NCBI RefSeq assembly: GCF_007993865.1
Contig: NZ_VIUH01000003.1
Coordinates: forward strand, 62,001-126,000
Direction of reading: 5' to 3'
DNA: 64,000 nucleotides
Source of the DNA: Pseudomonas sp. SJZ079
Lineage (GTDB): Bacteria > Pseudomonadota > Gammaproteobacteria > Pseudomonadales > Pseudomonadaceae
This document shows, in pieces, positions 1 through 8,565 of this stretch (its first letter is position 1; each line of letters begins with the position of its first letter). A program made the translations under genes and the position numbers. Under the pieces are notes generated by a model that did no database searches, was not told the DNA's origin, and saw only the letters and a program-made list of their open reading frames with translations.

Positions 1-2
1 TG

Positions 3-308
3 CACCTGGGCGACAAGGACGGTAACGAGTTGGACATCGAAGTCTGGAACGCCACGCAAATCCTCTCGGATAACCGCATCCTGCCCAAGGGCTACATCGT
101 TCGCGAATTCTCTTTCCAGGTGCCGGCCGACGCGGTCGGGCCGCTGACCCTGAGCGCGAGCCTGAACTATTGGCCGTTCTCGCAGAAACTCGCCGACTAC
201 CTGCTGGGCGCCGGCAAGATGCAGGTGGAGATCACCCAGATGGCCAGCGTCACCCAGAGCGTGCCTCTATCGAGGGCGCTGGCCAGTGCCGCGGCGATCA
301 GCCCATGA
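3..308 (+). CDS. 3' end of an unidentified gene (partial)
   Basis: The reading frame is open from the left edge to a TGA at 306-308, giving the last 101 residues of a protein that starts outside the window. The visible part is soluble, with alternating hydrophobic segments (for example DIEVWNATQILSDN, then a stretch with YWPFSQKLADYLLG), which suggests a beta-rich C-terminal domain. It has no CXXCH or other recognisable motif. The shape recalls C-terminal domains of secreted multihaem cytochrome-like proteins, but that is only an impression and the function is unknown. A 218-bp gap separates it from the next gene. Confidence 0.55.
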   Translation, partial: HLGDKDGNELDIEVWNATQILSDNRILPKGYIVREFSFQVPADAVGPLTLSASLNYWPFSQKLADYLLGAGKMQVEITQMASVTQSVPLSRALASAAAISP

Positions 309-526
309 AGTCGGCGCCGCCGAGGGATGCTCCGTCCCTATGGTGAGCCGTCAACTGGCACGACTTGAGCATTGCTGCGGTTGACCTTAATCTTGCGTTT
401 GCGCAAACAGGGACGGTTAGCGTGAGGATTTGGCCAGCCGCCACGTCTTGCTGACCGTTGCTGGCGTGTTCGGCGTTGCCGATCCCTCTCATGTCGTTCG
501 GTCACCATGACCGCTAAGGAAAGCCC

Positions 527-1090
527 ATGTCTCTGTTTCGCTTGTTGTCTGTTGCTGTATTCGCCATCGCCCTCACAGGTTGTGCCTCCTCGGCCAAGAT
601 TGAAGGCATGACTGTTAGCGATAATCAGGTGCAGACCCTGCAGTTCGACAAACCACTGCATGACAACCTGCAACTCAACCCAGTCAATGGCGGTGAGGCA
701 ACCAATCCGCTGTGGACCTCGGAAATCGACGGCCCAGCTTTCCAGGCTGCGCTGCAACAATCGCTGGACAAAGCCGGTCTGCTGAGTACTTCCAGCCATG
801 CCCCTTTAGCCCTGCAAGCCAACCTGCTGCGAGTCGAGCAGCCGCTGTTCGGTTTGGATTTCAAAGTGACCACTGAGGTCGAATACACCCTGGTCGAGAA
901 GGCCAGCGGCAAGGTGCTGTTTCGCGAAACACTGCGTACTCCTTTCACCGCCGGAGTGGGTGATTCCTTAGTCGCGGTCAAGCGCTTGCGTCTGGCCAAC
1001 GAGGGGGCAGCCAAAGAAAATATCGCCGCCCTGCTCAAGCGCCTGAGTGCATTGAAGGTCGATGCTAGCCAGGTCTCCCTGAGTCAGTAA
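527..1090 (+). CDS. Putative outer-membrane lipoprotein of unknown function
   Basis: This 187-residue protein starts with a short signal peptide that ends in a lipobox, LTGC, with the lipidated cysteine at residue 19. Residue +2 is alanine, so there is no Asp retention signal and outer-membrane sorting is likely. The rest is a soluble alpha/beta domain containing FQAALQQSL and a run of beta strands around residues 95-150. That pattern is seen in small lipoproteins with a DUF-type ligand-binding fold, but I cannot name the family. The start is supported by a purine-rich site (taagga) about 7 bp upstream. A strong terminator follows directly, so the gene looks monocistronic. Confidence 0.8.
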   Translation: MSLFRLLSVAVFAIALTGCASSAKIEGMTVSDNQVQTLQFDKPLHDNLQLNPVNGGEATNPLWTSEIDGPAFQAALQQSLDKAGLLSTSSHAPLALQANLLRVEQPLFGLDFKVTTEVEYTLVEKASGKVLFRETLRTPFTAGVGDSLVAVKRLRLANEGAAKENIAALLKRLSALKVDASQVSLSQ

Positions 1091-1109
1091 GCGCATCCAT
1101 GCTTGCAAC

Positions 1110-1142
1110 GAAAGCCCCGGTCCTCGGGGCTTTCGTGTTTTT
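1110..1142 (+). terminator. Rho-independent terminator after the lipoprotein gene
   Basis: A perfect 9-bp stem (gaaagcccc at 1110-1118 pairing with ggggctttc at 1126-1134) is followed by gtgttttt. It lies 20 bp after the stop of the lipoprotein gene and also sits just past the end of the converging cytochrome gene. Confidence 0.85.
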
Positions 1143-1168
1143 AAGGGCGTGCACTTAAGTGCGTCGGC

Positions 1169-1717
1169 TCAAGGCTTGTGCAACGTCGGATAACCCTGGC
1201 TGAACACCCAGTCGCTCTGCTGGGCCGGGACGTGGCAGCCCTTGCAGGTTTCCTCGAAGCTCTTCGATACATTCAACGCCGGGTTCTTCGCTTCGTACAG
1301 TGCCCAGCCCCAGCTCTCGCCCCAGTGCGGGTTGCCCTGGAAGCGGCCCTGACGGTCCTTGACCATCACGAACCAGACTGCGGTATCGCCGGCCCACTGC
1401 GCTTGGCCGGTGGTCTGCACGCCGTGCTCGACCTTGCGGATTTCCTTGATCAGTACGGCGCCGTCCGGAAACTCCCCGGTCTGGCGGTAGGCCTCGACTG
1501 CCTCGGCTTGGCTGTAGACGTCATGGAATCCATAACCGGGCGCCTTTTCGTCCGCCACCACCCAGGAACCGAGATGGCTCCAGCTCTTGCGGGCATCGGC
1601 GGGCAGGCTGATTTCGCCTTGGTCATTCACGTAGGTGCTGAAGGTGTGCTCGGCCAAATCCGCCGCGCTGGCGTTGAGGCTGGCGAGGGCGATGGCGAGG
1701 GACGCTAGGGTCTTCAT
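1169..1717 (-). CDS. Cytochrome P460 family c-type cytochrome
   Basis: This 182-residue protein has a Sec signal peptide (residues 1-18, cleavage after ASA) and a single haem c motif, CKGCH, at residues 158-162 near the C-terminus. The body, with GAVLIKEIRK and WFVMVKDRQG, matches the P460 fold, where a beta-sandwich precedes the CXXCH. P460 proteins are periplasmic haem proteins; characterised members oxidise hydroxylamine or bind NO and detoxify it. In members with the unusual haem, a lysine crosslinks to it. Which lysine would do so here cannot be told by eye, so this could be a P460 or a cytochrome c'-beta type. The start has a GAGGA site 8 bp upstream. Confidence 0.85.
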   Translation of the reverse strand: MKTLASLAIALASLNASAADLAEHTFSTYVNDQGEISLPADARKSWSHLGSWVVADEKAPGYGFHDVYSQAEAVEAYRQTGEFPDGAVLIKEIRKVEHGVQTTGQAQWAGDTAVWFVMVKDRQGRFQGNPHWGESWGWALYEAKNPALNVSKSFEETCKGCHVPAQQSDWVFSQGYPTLHKP

Positions 1718-1776
1718 GAGGATGCTCCTCTGTGGGGACGAGAAACGGCGGCGCCTGAGCCGGCGCCGCCGAACCG

Positions 1777-2316
1777 TTACAACGCAGCCTTGACCGGCGG
1801 GAAGTCGATGTCGGTGTGCGCCAGGTTGTTGGTGAAGTTGGTCAGCACGTTGAGCGCTACCTGGGCCACGACTTCGAGGATCAGGCCGTCATCCAGGCCC
1901 GCCTCGCGGGCGGCGAGCAATTCGCTGTCGTGAATGCGTCCACGCCGCGCCAGCACTTGCGTGGCCAGCTCGGCGGTGCGCGCCTCCAGCGGGTCGGCAG
2001 CCTTGCCCGCGCGGGCGGCGAGCAGTTCGGCAGCGCTCAGGCCGGCGCCCTTGCCCATCAGGCTGTGGGCGCTCAGGCAATACTCGCAGCCATGGGTCTG
2101 GGCCACCGCCAGGGCGATGATCTCGCGCTGGCGAGCGCTGAGGCGGCCGCGCCCGAGGGTTTCCGCGAGTCCCAGGTATGCCTGCAGGGCCACCGGGGCC
2201 TGCGCCAGGGTGCTGAACAGGTTGGGCAACATGCCCAGCTTGCGTTTCACCGCATCCAGCGTGGCGGCGGTTTGGGCGTCGGTGTGGGTGAGGTCGACGG
2301 GCGCGATACGGGGCAT
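1777..2316 (-). CDS. Carboxymuconolactone decarboxylase/AhpD-like peroxidase-related protein
   Basis: This 179-residue all-alpha protein has the AhpD-type active-site signature CEYC at residues 77-80, with His84 and upstream Glu65 completing the expected CXXC-XXX-H proton relay. Family members reduce peroxides through a disulfide relay or, in a minority, decarboxylate lactones. The intact CXXC favours the redox role. It is transcribed away from an AraC-type regulator whose gene starts 104 bp upstream, an arrangement typical of an AraC activator and its target. The reported start has an AAGGAAA site 6-12 bp upstream. Confidence 0.85.
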   Translation of the reverse strand: MPRIAPVDLTHTDAQTAATLDAVKRKLGMLPNLFSTLAQAPVALQAYLGLAETLGRGRLSARQREIIALAVAQTHGCEYCLSAHSLMGKGAGLSAAELLAARAGKAADPLEARTAELATQVLARRGRIHDSELLAAREAGLDDGLILEVVAQVALNVLTNFTNNLAHTDIDFPPVKAAL

Positions 2317-2420
2317 GCTGAGTTTCCTTCGGTTGGTGGTGAGACTGTGGAATCCACTTTGACCGAGAAGACGATATTGGTGATGATGAATAGTCTCCTA
2401 AAGCTAGCCGATGGTATCGA

Positions 2421-3248
2421 ATGGACCGTCTCTCTCCCTTACTTGCCCGTTTCAGCCTGAGTGCCAGGGTGTTTCATAGCGGGCCGCTGTGCGGCTTCTC
2501 CGAACAGTTCGACGGCGGCAGCGTCGGCTATCTGCACCTGCTGCGCCGCGGCACCCTGCGGGTCTCCGGGCCACAGATGCACAGCTACCAGATCGATCAG
2601 CCGTCGTTGCTGCTGTTTCCCCGGCCGTGCAGCCACCGCCTGCATGCCGTTGGGCTGGAGGGAGCCGAACTGCTGTGCGCCACCTTCGACTTCGGCGGCG
2701 GCCTGGGCAACCCGCTGCTGCGCACCCTGCCCACCGAGATGCTGGTGCCGCTGGCGCAGATCCCCAGCCTGGAACCGGTGCTCAACCTGTTGTTCGACGA
2801 GGCGTTCGACGATCACTGCGGACGTCAGGCGGCCATCGATCGCTTGGTCGAGTACGTGCTGATCCTGCTGATGCGCCATGCCATGGATGCCAACTTATTG
2901 CAGGCGGGGATTCTCGCCGGCTTGGCCGAGCCGCGCCTGGCCAAGGCGATCAATGCCATGCACGAACAGCCGGAGGCCGGCTGGACCCTGGAAAGCCTGG
3001 CGCAGCGGGCCGGCATGTCGCGGGCGCGCTTCGCGGTGAACTTCCGCGAGGCGGTCGGCATGACGCCGCTGGACTACCTGACCGAGTGGCGCCTGAGCCT
3101 GGCCAAGAGTCTGCTCAAGCACGGCAAACCGCTGGGGTTGGTGGCGCCAGCGGTCGGCTATGCCAGCCCGGAAGCGCTGTCGCGGGTGTTCAGTCGCTGT
3201 TGCGGCGTGTCGCCACGGGACTGGCTGAAGAGTTTGATGCAGGCCTGA
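2421..3248 (+). CDS. AraC family transcriptional regulator with cupin-type sensor
   Basis: This 275-residue protein has an N-terminal cupin-like domain (about residues 15-130, with GGSVGYLHLLRRGTLRV and LLLFPRPCSHRLH) and a C-terminal double helix-turn-helix of about 100 residues (WTLESLAQRAGMSRARFAVNF and the signature ending in FSRCCGVSPRDW). The layout matches the cupin_6/AraC group, which often controls a neighbouring oxidoreductase gene. It is divergent from the AhpD-like gene and probably regulates it. That target is inferred from position only. Confidence 0.85.
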   Translation: MDRLSPLLARFSLSARVFHSGPLCGFSEQFDGGSVGYLHLLRRGTLRVSGPQMHSYQIDQPSLLLFPRPCSHRLHAVGLEGAELLCATFDFGGGLGNPLLRTLPTEMLVPLAQIPSLEPVLNLLFDEAFDDHCGRQAAIDRLVEYVLILLMRHAMDANLLQAGILAGLAEPRLAKAINAMHEQPEAGWTLESLAQRAGMSRARFAVNFREAVGMTPLDYLTEWRLSLAKSLLKHGKPLGLVAPAVGYASPEALSRVFSRCCGVSPRDWLKSLMQA

Positions 3249-3272
3249 GAACGATCTGGCGGCAACGGCCGA

Positions 3273-3758
3273 TTAGGGCACGGTCGCGGGCTCCGGCCAG
3301 TTGAGGGTGCCGCTGTCGGTAAAGCGCGAGGTGCCGAACAGGCCGCCGGCCAGCTTGCCGTGCAGTTCATAGGGCAAGCCTTGCCCAGGCTGGTAGCCGG
3401 CCGCACCCCAGGCCTGGCGCATGGCGGAGAACGCGGAAATGCTCACCGGCACGCTGATCAGCGCCTCACCGAAGCGCGGCACCTGGCCGCGCTGATCGCT
3501 CACTCCACTGGCCAGCGGCTGGCCGTTGACTGCCAGGTCCAGGGCCACGCCGTTGTAGTCGATGGCCGTGTCATTGGGGTTGAGTACCCGCAGCTTCACC
3601 GCGAAGCGTACCTCCAGACCCTCGCCGGCCAGTGGCTCCAGGCCGACCAGGTCGATGCGCAGTGGGTCGCGCAGGTCGAGGCTGCTGCATGCCGTCAGGC
3701 CGAACGCCAGCAGGCTGTAGAGCAGGGCGCGGATCAGGTGGGCGACGTTGATGGGCAT
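3273..3758 (-). CDS. LEA type 2 (water-stress/hypersensitive response) family lipoprotein
   Basis: This 161-residue lipoprotein has a signal peptide ending in LTAC (lipid Cys24). The mature part contains the LEA14-like beta-sandwich pattern: LEVRFAVKLRVLNPNDTAIDYNG, then a strand with LAVNGQPLASG, then GEALISVPVSI. In bacteria these are envelope-anchored proteins linked to desiccation or surface stress, but their biochemical role is poorly defined. It converges on the AraC gene, with only 24 bp between stops. No partner gene is evident. Confidence 0.8.
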   Translation of the reverse strand: MPINVAHLIRALLYSLLAFGLTACSSLDLRDPLRIDLVGLEPLAGEGLEVRFAVKLRVLNPNDTAIDYNGVALDLAVNGQPLASGVSDQRGQVPRFGEALISVPVSISAFSAMRQAWGAAGYQPGQGLPYELHGKLAGGLFGTSRFTDSGTLNWPEPATVP

Positions 3759-3889
3759 GGGGTGAGATTCCGTTGTGGGCTGTGGCTACAGGATAGAAGA
3801 CAGTCGCGAATGGGTTTTGCTCAGTCAGCCTCGCGCTTGTCGTGGTCGCCTGAGCATCGTCGGCGCAAGCGACCCTGACGCGCGATGCC

Positions 3890-4729
3890 TCACCCACGTT
3901 GTTTGGCGCCCAGCACCAGGGCGATGCCGCCGAGTACCGCGACCGAACTCAGCAGCAACCTCAGGCTCAAGGCCTCGTCGAGCAACAGGCTGCCGGCCAA
4001 GGCGGCGAGGATCGGCACGCTGAGCTGAACGGTGGCCGCCTGGAACGCCTGCAAGCCGCGCAGGGCGGTGTACCAGATGGCGTAGCCAATGCCCGAGGTG
4101 AGGGCGCCGGACAGCAACGCGTAGATCAACCCCGGCACATCCCAGTTCAGGCGACTGAGCAGCAGCGCACTGACCACTAAGGCCAACGGCACGGCGCGCA
4201 GAAAGTTGCCGGCGGTGGCGGCGAGCGGATCGGCGATGCCGCGCCCGAGCAGCGAATAGGCGCCCCATGCTGCGCCGGCGAGTAGCATCAGCAGCGCACT
4301 GCCGAGGGCCGGCGCGCTGGCGCCGGGCAACAGCAAAGCGAGCATGCCAGCGAGGGCCAGGAGCAACCCCGCTGCGGTCAGCGGGCTGAGGCGTTCGCCG
4401 CGATAAAAGCCCCAGGCGAGCATGCTGATCTGCACCGCGCCGAACAGCAGCAGCGCGCCGACCCCGGCGTCCAGCTGGAGGTAGGCGAAGGAGAACGCCG
4501 CCGCGTAGGCCAGCAGAGCCGCGGCGGCGAACCAGCTGCCAGCGAGGGCGCCGCTGCCTGAACGCAGGTGCAGCAAGCACCACAGGGTGAGGGCACCGGA
4601 GAGGATGCGCAGGCTGGTGAAGCTGGCCGCATCGATGGCGGTGTCTTTCAGCGCCAGGCGACACAGCAGCGAGTTACCGGCGAAGGCGAGCATGGCCAGG
4701 GCGGTCAGCAGCAGGGTTCGAGCGGTCAT
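3890..4729 (-). CDS. EamA/DMT family metabolite transporter
   Basis: This 279-residue inner-membrane protein has ten predicted transmembrane helices in two EamA repeats, starting MTARTLLLTALAMLAFAGNS. The pattern NSLLCRLALKDTAIDAASFTSLRILSGAL in the first repeat is typical of the drug/metabolite transporter superfamily, whose members export amino acids, purines or small toxic metabolites. I chose the ATG at 4729 rather than an upstream in-frame ATG at 4780 because the extra 17 residues are charged, unlike family N-termini. The substrate cannot be predicted. Confidence 0.85.
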   Translation of the reverse strand: MTARTLLLTALAMLAFAGNSLLCRLALKDTAIDAASFTSLRILSGALTLWCLLHLRSGSGALAGSWFAAAALLAYAAAFSFAYLQLDAGVGALLLFGAVQISMLAWGFYRGERLSPLTAAGLLLALAGMLALLLPGASAPALGSALLMLLAGAAWGAYSLLGRGIADPLAATAGNFLRAVPLALVVSALLLSRLNWDVPGLIYALLSGALTSGIGYAIWYTALRGLQAFQAATVQLSVPILAALAGSLLLDEALSLRLLLSSVAVLGGIALVLGAKQRG

Positions 4730-5009
4730 GGGCCATCCGTGCGTATGAGGTCTGGTTGGGCGCCAGGCCGAGGCCGTCATCTAAGCATAGTAAGTGGGCA
4801 TTCGCTGCTCATGCCTGCAGCCGGCAGCAGCCGGGGCCCCGACGACAGGTGCGGGTTCTGCTCGATGGTGGGCTACGCTTTTGCAAGCGGCCTGCTGGTT
4901 TGGCCAGCGGCCGGTGCATCGTTGTGCTGAGCCGATTTGAACCTTTGCGCACGGCTGCAGGCCTATAGAACACCATCGCCTACTGTCCCCTGCGAGACGA
5001 AGGCCGTTT

Positions 5010-6356
5010 ATGTCCAGAGCGAATCCTGTTGCCGGACGACCCGGGTTATTGCCCTGGTATAACCGTAATCGCGAGCGCGCCGCGCAACTCTTCGGGCTGA
5101 TCGCGGACGAGGCTTATTACAGCCGTCCGATTGCGCTGCGCAACCCCATCGTCTTCTACCAGGGCCACATTCCGGCGTTCAGCTTCAACACGCTGATCAA
5201 GCAGGGGCTGGGACGACCGAGCATCGATGCACGGCTGGAACAACTGTTCGCCCGTGGCATCGACCCGCATGAGGATTCGAACAACGTCAGGGCGCGAGGC
5301 AATGAGGCCGACCTGTGGCCCAGCCGCGACGAGGTGGACGCGTTCTGCGCCGAGGCCGATCGCCAGGTGCGTGCGGTGTTGGCCGAGCATGATCGGGCGG
5401 CGGATGCACTGCCGCCCGAACGCGTCGAGGCGGCCCACTGCATCCTCGAACACGAGGCCATGCACCTGGAAACGCTGATGTACATGTGGCATCAGCTGCC
5501 GCTGGAGCAGAAACGGCGGCCCGCCGGCTACCGTCCGCTGATCGGTGGTGCACCGCCGGCGCAGACCTGGATCGACATTCCATCTGGTCAGGCCACATTG
5601 GGGATCGACCCCGGGGCTGAGCCGTTCGCCTGGGACAACGAGATGCCTGGCTGTACCGAGCAGGTGCCGGCGTTTCGAATTCAGCAGCACAACGTCTGCA
5701 ATGCCGATTACCTGGCGTTCGTCGAGGCCGGCGGCTACGTCGATGCGCGCTGGTGGCGGCCTGCGGACTGGGCCTGGATTAACGCCGAGGGCATCGGCCA
5801 TCCGCTGTTCTGGCAGCGCGACGGTGACCAGTGGCTGTGGCGCGGCATGTTCGATCTGCTTGCCTTACCCGCTGCCTGGCCGGTGTGGGTGAGCCAGGCC
5901 GAGGCCTCGGCCTACTGTCGCTGGCGCGGGTTGAGTCTGCCCAGCGAGGCGCAGTATCAACGGGCGGCGTTCGGCGCCCCGGACGGGCAGCCGCGCCGCT
6001 ATCCCTGGGGTAACGCGGCGCCCGATGCCGCGCGCGGGGTGTTCGACTTTCACGCCTGGGACCCACAACCCGCCGGCAGCCACCCGGCGGGGTGCAGCGC
6101 CTGGGGCGTGGATGATCTGGTCGGCAATGGCTGGGAGTGGACGGCGACCGCCTTCGCGCCGTTTCCCGGCTTCGAGGTGCTGGCATCCTATCCCGAGTAT
6201 TCCGCCGAGTTCTTCGATGGCGAGCACTTCGTGATGAAGGGCGCGGCGCCGGTGACCGTGCGTGAACTAATCAGGCCGTCGTTCCGTAACTGGTTCCGTG
6301 CGCGTTACCCCTATATCTACGCGAGCTTTCGCTGCGTCGCCGGAGCGGGACAATGA
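5010..6356 (+). CDS. egtB: EgtB-type sulfoxide synthase (non-haem iron, SUMF1/DinB fusion)
   Basis: This 448-residue enzyme has an N-terminal DinB-like four-helix domain and a C-terminal FGE-sulfatase/SUMF1 domain (GDQWLWRGMFDL, LSLPSEAQYQRAAFG, GNGWEWTATAF). The probable iron-binding facial triad is His53 (QGHIPAF), His148 and His152 (LEHEAMHLE). EgtB couples trimethylhistidine (hercynine) to a thiol donor using O2. The next gene is an egtD that overlaps by 4 nt, so the pair forms a two-gene operon. No egtA or egtC is adjacent, so a cysteine-using EgtB is possible. A selenoneine-synthase (SenA) role is less likely because no senB/senC genes are next to it. Confidence 0.87.
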   Translation: MSRANPVAGRPGLLPWYNRNRERAAQLFGLIADEAYYSRPIALRNPIVFYQGHIPAFSFNTLIKQGLGRPSIDARLEQLFARGIDPHEDSNNVRARGNEADLWPSRDEVDAFCAEADRQVRAVLAEHDRAADALPPERVEAAHCILEHEAMHLETLMYMWHQLPLEQKRRPAGYRPLIGGAPPAQTWIDIPSGQATLGIDPGAEPFAWDNEMPGCTEQVPAFRIQQHNVCNADYLAFVEAGGYVDARWWRPADWAWINAEGIGHPLFWQRDGDQWLWRGMFDLLALPAAWPVWVSQAEASAYCRWRGLSLPSEAQYQRAAFGAPDGQPRRYPWGNAAPDAARGVFDFHAWDPQPAGSHPAGCSAWGVDDLVGNGWEWTATAFAPFPGFEVLASYPEYSAEFFDGEHFVMKGAAPVTVRELIRPSFRNWFRARYPYIYASFRCVAGAGQ

Positions 6357-7342
6357 GCCCCGGGTCGGCACGGGTCTCGGTGCGGCCGCCGGCCGAACAG
6401 GTGTCGGCCCAGCAGTTTGCCGAGGATGTCGCCTTCTACCTGACCCAGACGCCGCGCCAGCTGCCCTCCCGATATCTCTACGATGACCTCGGCTCGGCGT
6501 TGTTCGAGGCGATCACCCGGCTGCCCTGGTACCGGCTGACCCGCGCCGAAACCGGGCTGCTGAAAACCCACGCACGGGCCATTCTGGCCGCCTGCGCACC
6601 GCTCACCGACGCCGTCGAGTTGGGCGCGGGCAGCGGGGCGAAGCTCGCGCAGCTGTTGCAGGCCCGTGATAGCGGCAGCGACGCGTTGCGCGTGCACCTG
6701 GTGGATGTCTCGCGCAGCGCGCTGACCGCCGCGGCCAGACTGTTGGTGGGGTTGCCGGCCACCCAGGTGATCACCCATGAAGCCACCTATGAGGCGGGTC
6801 TGGCCGAATTCAGGCGCAACCAGGCGGGAGCGGGGCGCACGCTGCTGTTGTTCCTCGGCTCGAATATGGGCAACTTCGATCCGCCGCAGGCCAACGAGTT
6901 GTTGCGCCAGATTCGCAACGCACTGCAACCCGGTGACCTGTTCCTGTTGGGCGCCGACCTGCTCAAGCCCGAGCGCGAGCTGATGCTGGCCTACGCCGAT
7001 CCGCTGGGGGTGACCGCCGCCTTCAACCGCAACCTGCTGGTGCGGATCAACCGCGAGCTGGGCGGCGATTTCGATCTCGCGAGTTTTCAGCACCGCGCCT
7101 TGTGGAACGCCGCCGAGTCGCGCATGGAATCCTATCTGGTCAGCACCCGCACCCAGCGTGTGCGCATCCCCGAGGCAGGGTTCGAGTTGAGTCTGCACGA
7201 CGGTGAGACGATCTGGACCGAGAGCTCCTACAAGTACAGCCGCGAGGGGCTGTTCGGTTCATTGCAGGACGCCGGTTTTGCCCGGCGCCAAGCCTGGGTC
7301 GATGAGGACGCGCAGTTCGCCCTGATTCTGGTGCAGCGTTAG
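6353..7342 (+). CDS. egtD: L-histidine N-alpha-methyltransferase EgtD
   Basis: This 329-residue SAM-dependent enzyme of the DUF2260/EgtD family has a SAM-binding motif ELGAGSGAK at about residues 89-97 and the family motif LGSNMGNFDP at about 168-177. Known members trimethylate the alpha-amino group of histidine to give hercynine, the substrate of the neighbouring EgtB. The start ATG overlaps the egtB stop as ATGA, a sign of translational coupling. No desulfurising lyase (EgtE) is adjacent, so the last step of ergothioneine formation must be encoded elsewhere or be carried out by a general PLP enzyme. Confidence 0.92.
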   Translation: MSPGSARVSVRPPAEQVSAQQFAEDVAFYLTQTPRQLPSRYLYDDLGSALFEAITRLPWYRLTRAETGLLKTHARAILAACAPLTDAVELGAGSGAKLAQLLQARDSGSDALRVHLVDVSRSALTAAARLLVGLPATQVITHEATYEAGLAEFRRNQAGAGRTLLLFLGSNMGNFDPPQANELLRQIRNALQPGDLFLLGADLLKPERELMLAYADPLGVTAAFNRNLLVRINRELGGDFDLASFQHRALWNAAESRMESYLVSTRTQRVRIPEAGFELSLHDGETIWTESSYKYSREGLFGSLQDAGFARRQAWVDEDAQFALILVQR

Positions 7343-7538
7343 CTTCAGCGCCGGTCAGTTGGCTTGATTGAGTAACCCGTCATAGTCGAGGACCTCGATC
7401 CTGGGCGTGCTATTGGTTGCAGGCAGCTGTGCCCATGGCTGCAGCAAGGGGGCGCATCGGGTAGTGGTCCGGCGAGTCCCGCGCATGGCGAATAGCCCCA
7501 GCTTTGAATTAAGGTCTGCTCAGTCCATAATTAGGCGC

Positions 7539-8123
7539 ATGAACCGCGGACGCCCTAGAACCTTTGACCCCGACCTGGTCCTGGAAAATGCCATGCAGCT
7601 TTTCTGGAGCAAGGGCTATGAGGGCACCAGCCTGCAGGACCTGCTCGAGGCGACGCGGCTGTCCAAGAGCAGCCTGTATGAGAGCTTTGGCAACAAGCAG
7701 AGCCTGTTCGAAGCCGCCTTCAGCCGCTATGTCGAGAGCCGTGCCACGCATCTGCTGGAGCGCCTCGAATTGGCCGCGTCGCCACTCGCGTTCATTCGCG
7801 AATGCCTGCTGGCCGTGCTCGATGACGCCGAACGGGCTACGCCGCGTGGCTGCATGCTGGTCAACGTGGCCAACGAGTTTTCCACCCGCGACCCGGCGGT
7901 ACAGCGGCTGATCACGCTCGCCACGCGGCGGTTTTGTGGGGTGTTCGAGCAGGCTTTCCAGCAGGCGCAAGCCGCCGGTGAGGTGTCGGATGCTCAGCCG
8001 CCCGCCGTGTGCGCGCGCTACCTGCATTGTGTGATGAGTGGCCTGCGTACCCAGACCAAGGCCGGTATGGAGCAGCAAGAATTGCGTACGGTGATCGAGC
8101 TATTCATGGCCAGCGTCAGCTGA
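7539..8123 (+). CDS. TetR/AcrR family transcriptional regulator
   Basis: This 194-residue repressor has an N-terminal TetR helix-turn-helix (residues about 6-55: GRPRTFDPDLVLENAMQLFW, then LLEATRLSKSSLYESFGNK). The GRPR start and C-terminal RGCMLVN motif place it in the YjdC/YxaF-like group that often controls an adjacent NAD(P)H oxidoreductase. No such gene is adjacent: egtD lies upstream and an arsenite methyltransferase 440 bp downstream, so its target is unknown. The ATG at 7539 is chosen over an upstream start at 7407 because family N-termini begin at this MNRGRPR. Confidence 0.85.
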   Translation: MNRGRPRTFDPDLVLENAMQLFWSKGYEGTSLQDLLEATRLSKSSLYESFGNKQSLFEAAFSRYVESRATHLLERLELAASPLAFIRECLLAVLDDAERATPRGCMLVNVANEFSTRDPAVQRLITLATRRFCGVFEQAFQQAQAAGEVSDAQPPAVCARYLHCVMSGLRTQTKAGMEQQELRTVIELFMASVS

Positions 8124-8565
8124 TTTTTTGTCTTCTTATGGACTTATAACGCCATAACTCTGGCCGCCTGCGCTAGGTCACCAGGAACCTCGCAGGACCG
8201 TTGCTATTGCTTTCGATATTTACGCAAGGCGCATCGCTACCCATGCCGTGCTCGGTCGGTTGACCGAAGGATTCGGTGACAAGGTGGTGTGCATCAATTG
8301 TCAGGCGCTGAGGTGTAACGCAGTGCCGCTTCGGCGCTCAAAGCAACAGTTCTCACGCGTTTAAATTGTCATGCTCCCCGCCTTGGGCGGTTGTGACCGC
8401 TCTTTTTAATCGCTGGCACGGCCAGCTCGATAGCCGCTGACCCGGCAACCCTTGCGGTTATTTGCAGTTAGCGGGTAAATCACCTATCACATCGGACCAC
8501 CTCCTGATCGGCTCGGCTTGATTGATACGGGCTCACAGGGTTGCATCCAGGCACAGAGGTTACTC
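8124..8565. other. Intergenic region without a convincing gene
   Basis: These 442 bp between the TetR gene and arsM contain no gene I can support. One short open stretch on the + strand near 8214-8360 encodes about 48 residues with a CINC motif but has no start and no recognisable homology, so it may be a remnant. The promoter of arsM must lie here. I see no clear ArsR-type operator. Confidence 0.5.

Noticed and set aside
6317..7198. 293-codon - strand frame opposite egtD
   Set aside because: egtD on the + strand has clear SAM and family motifs; the antisense has none.
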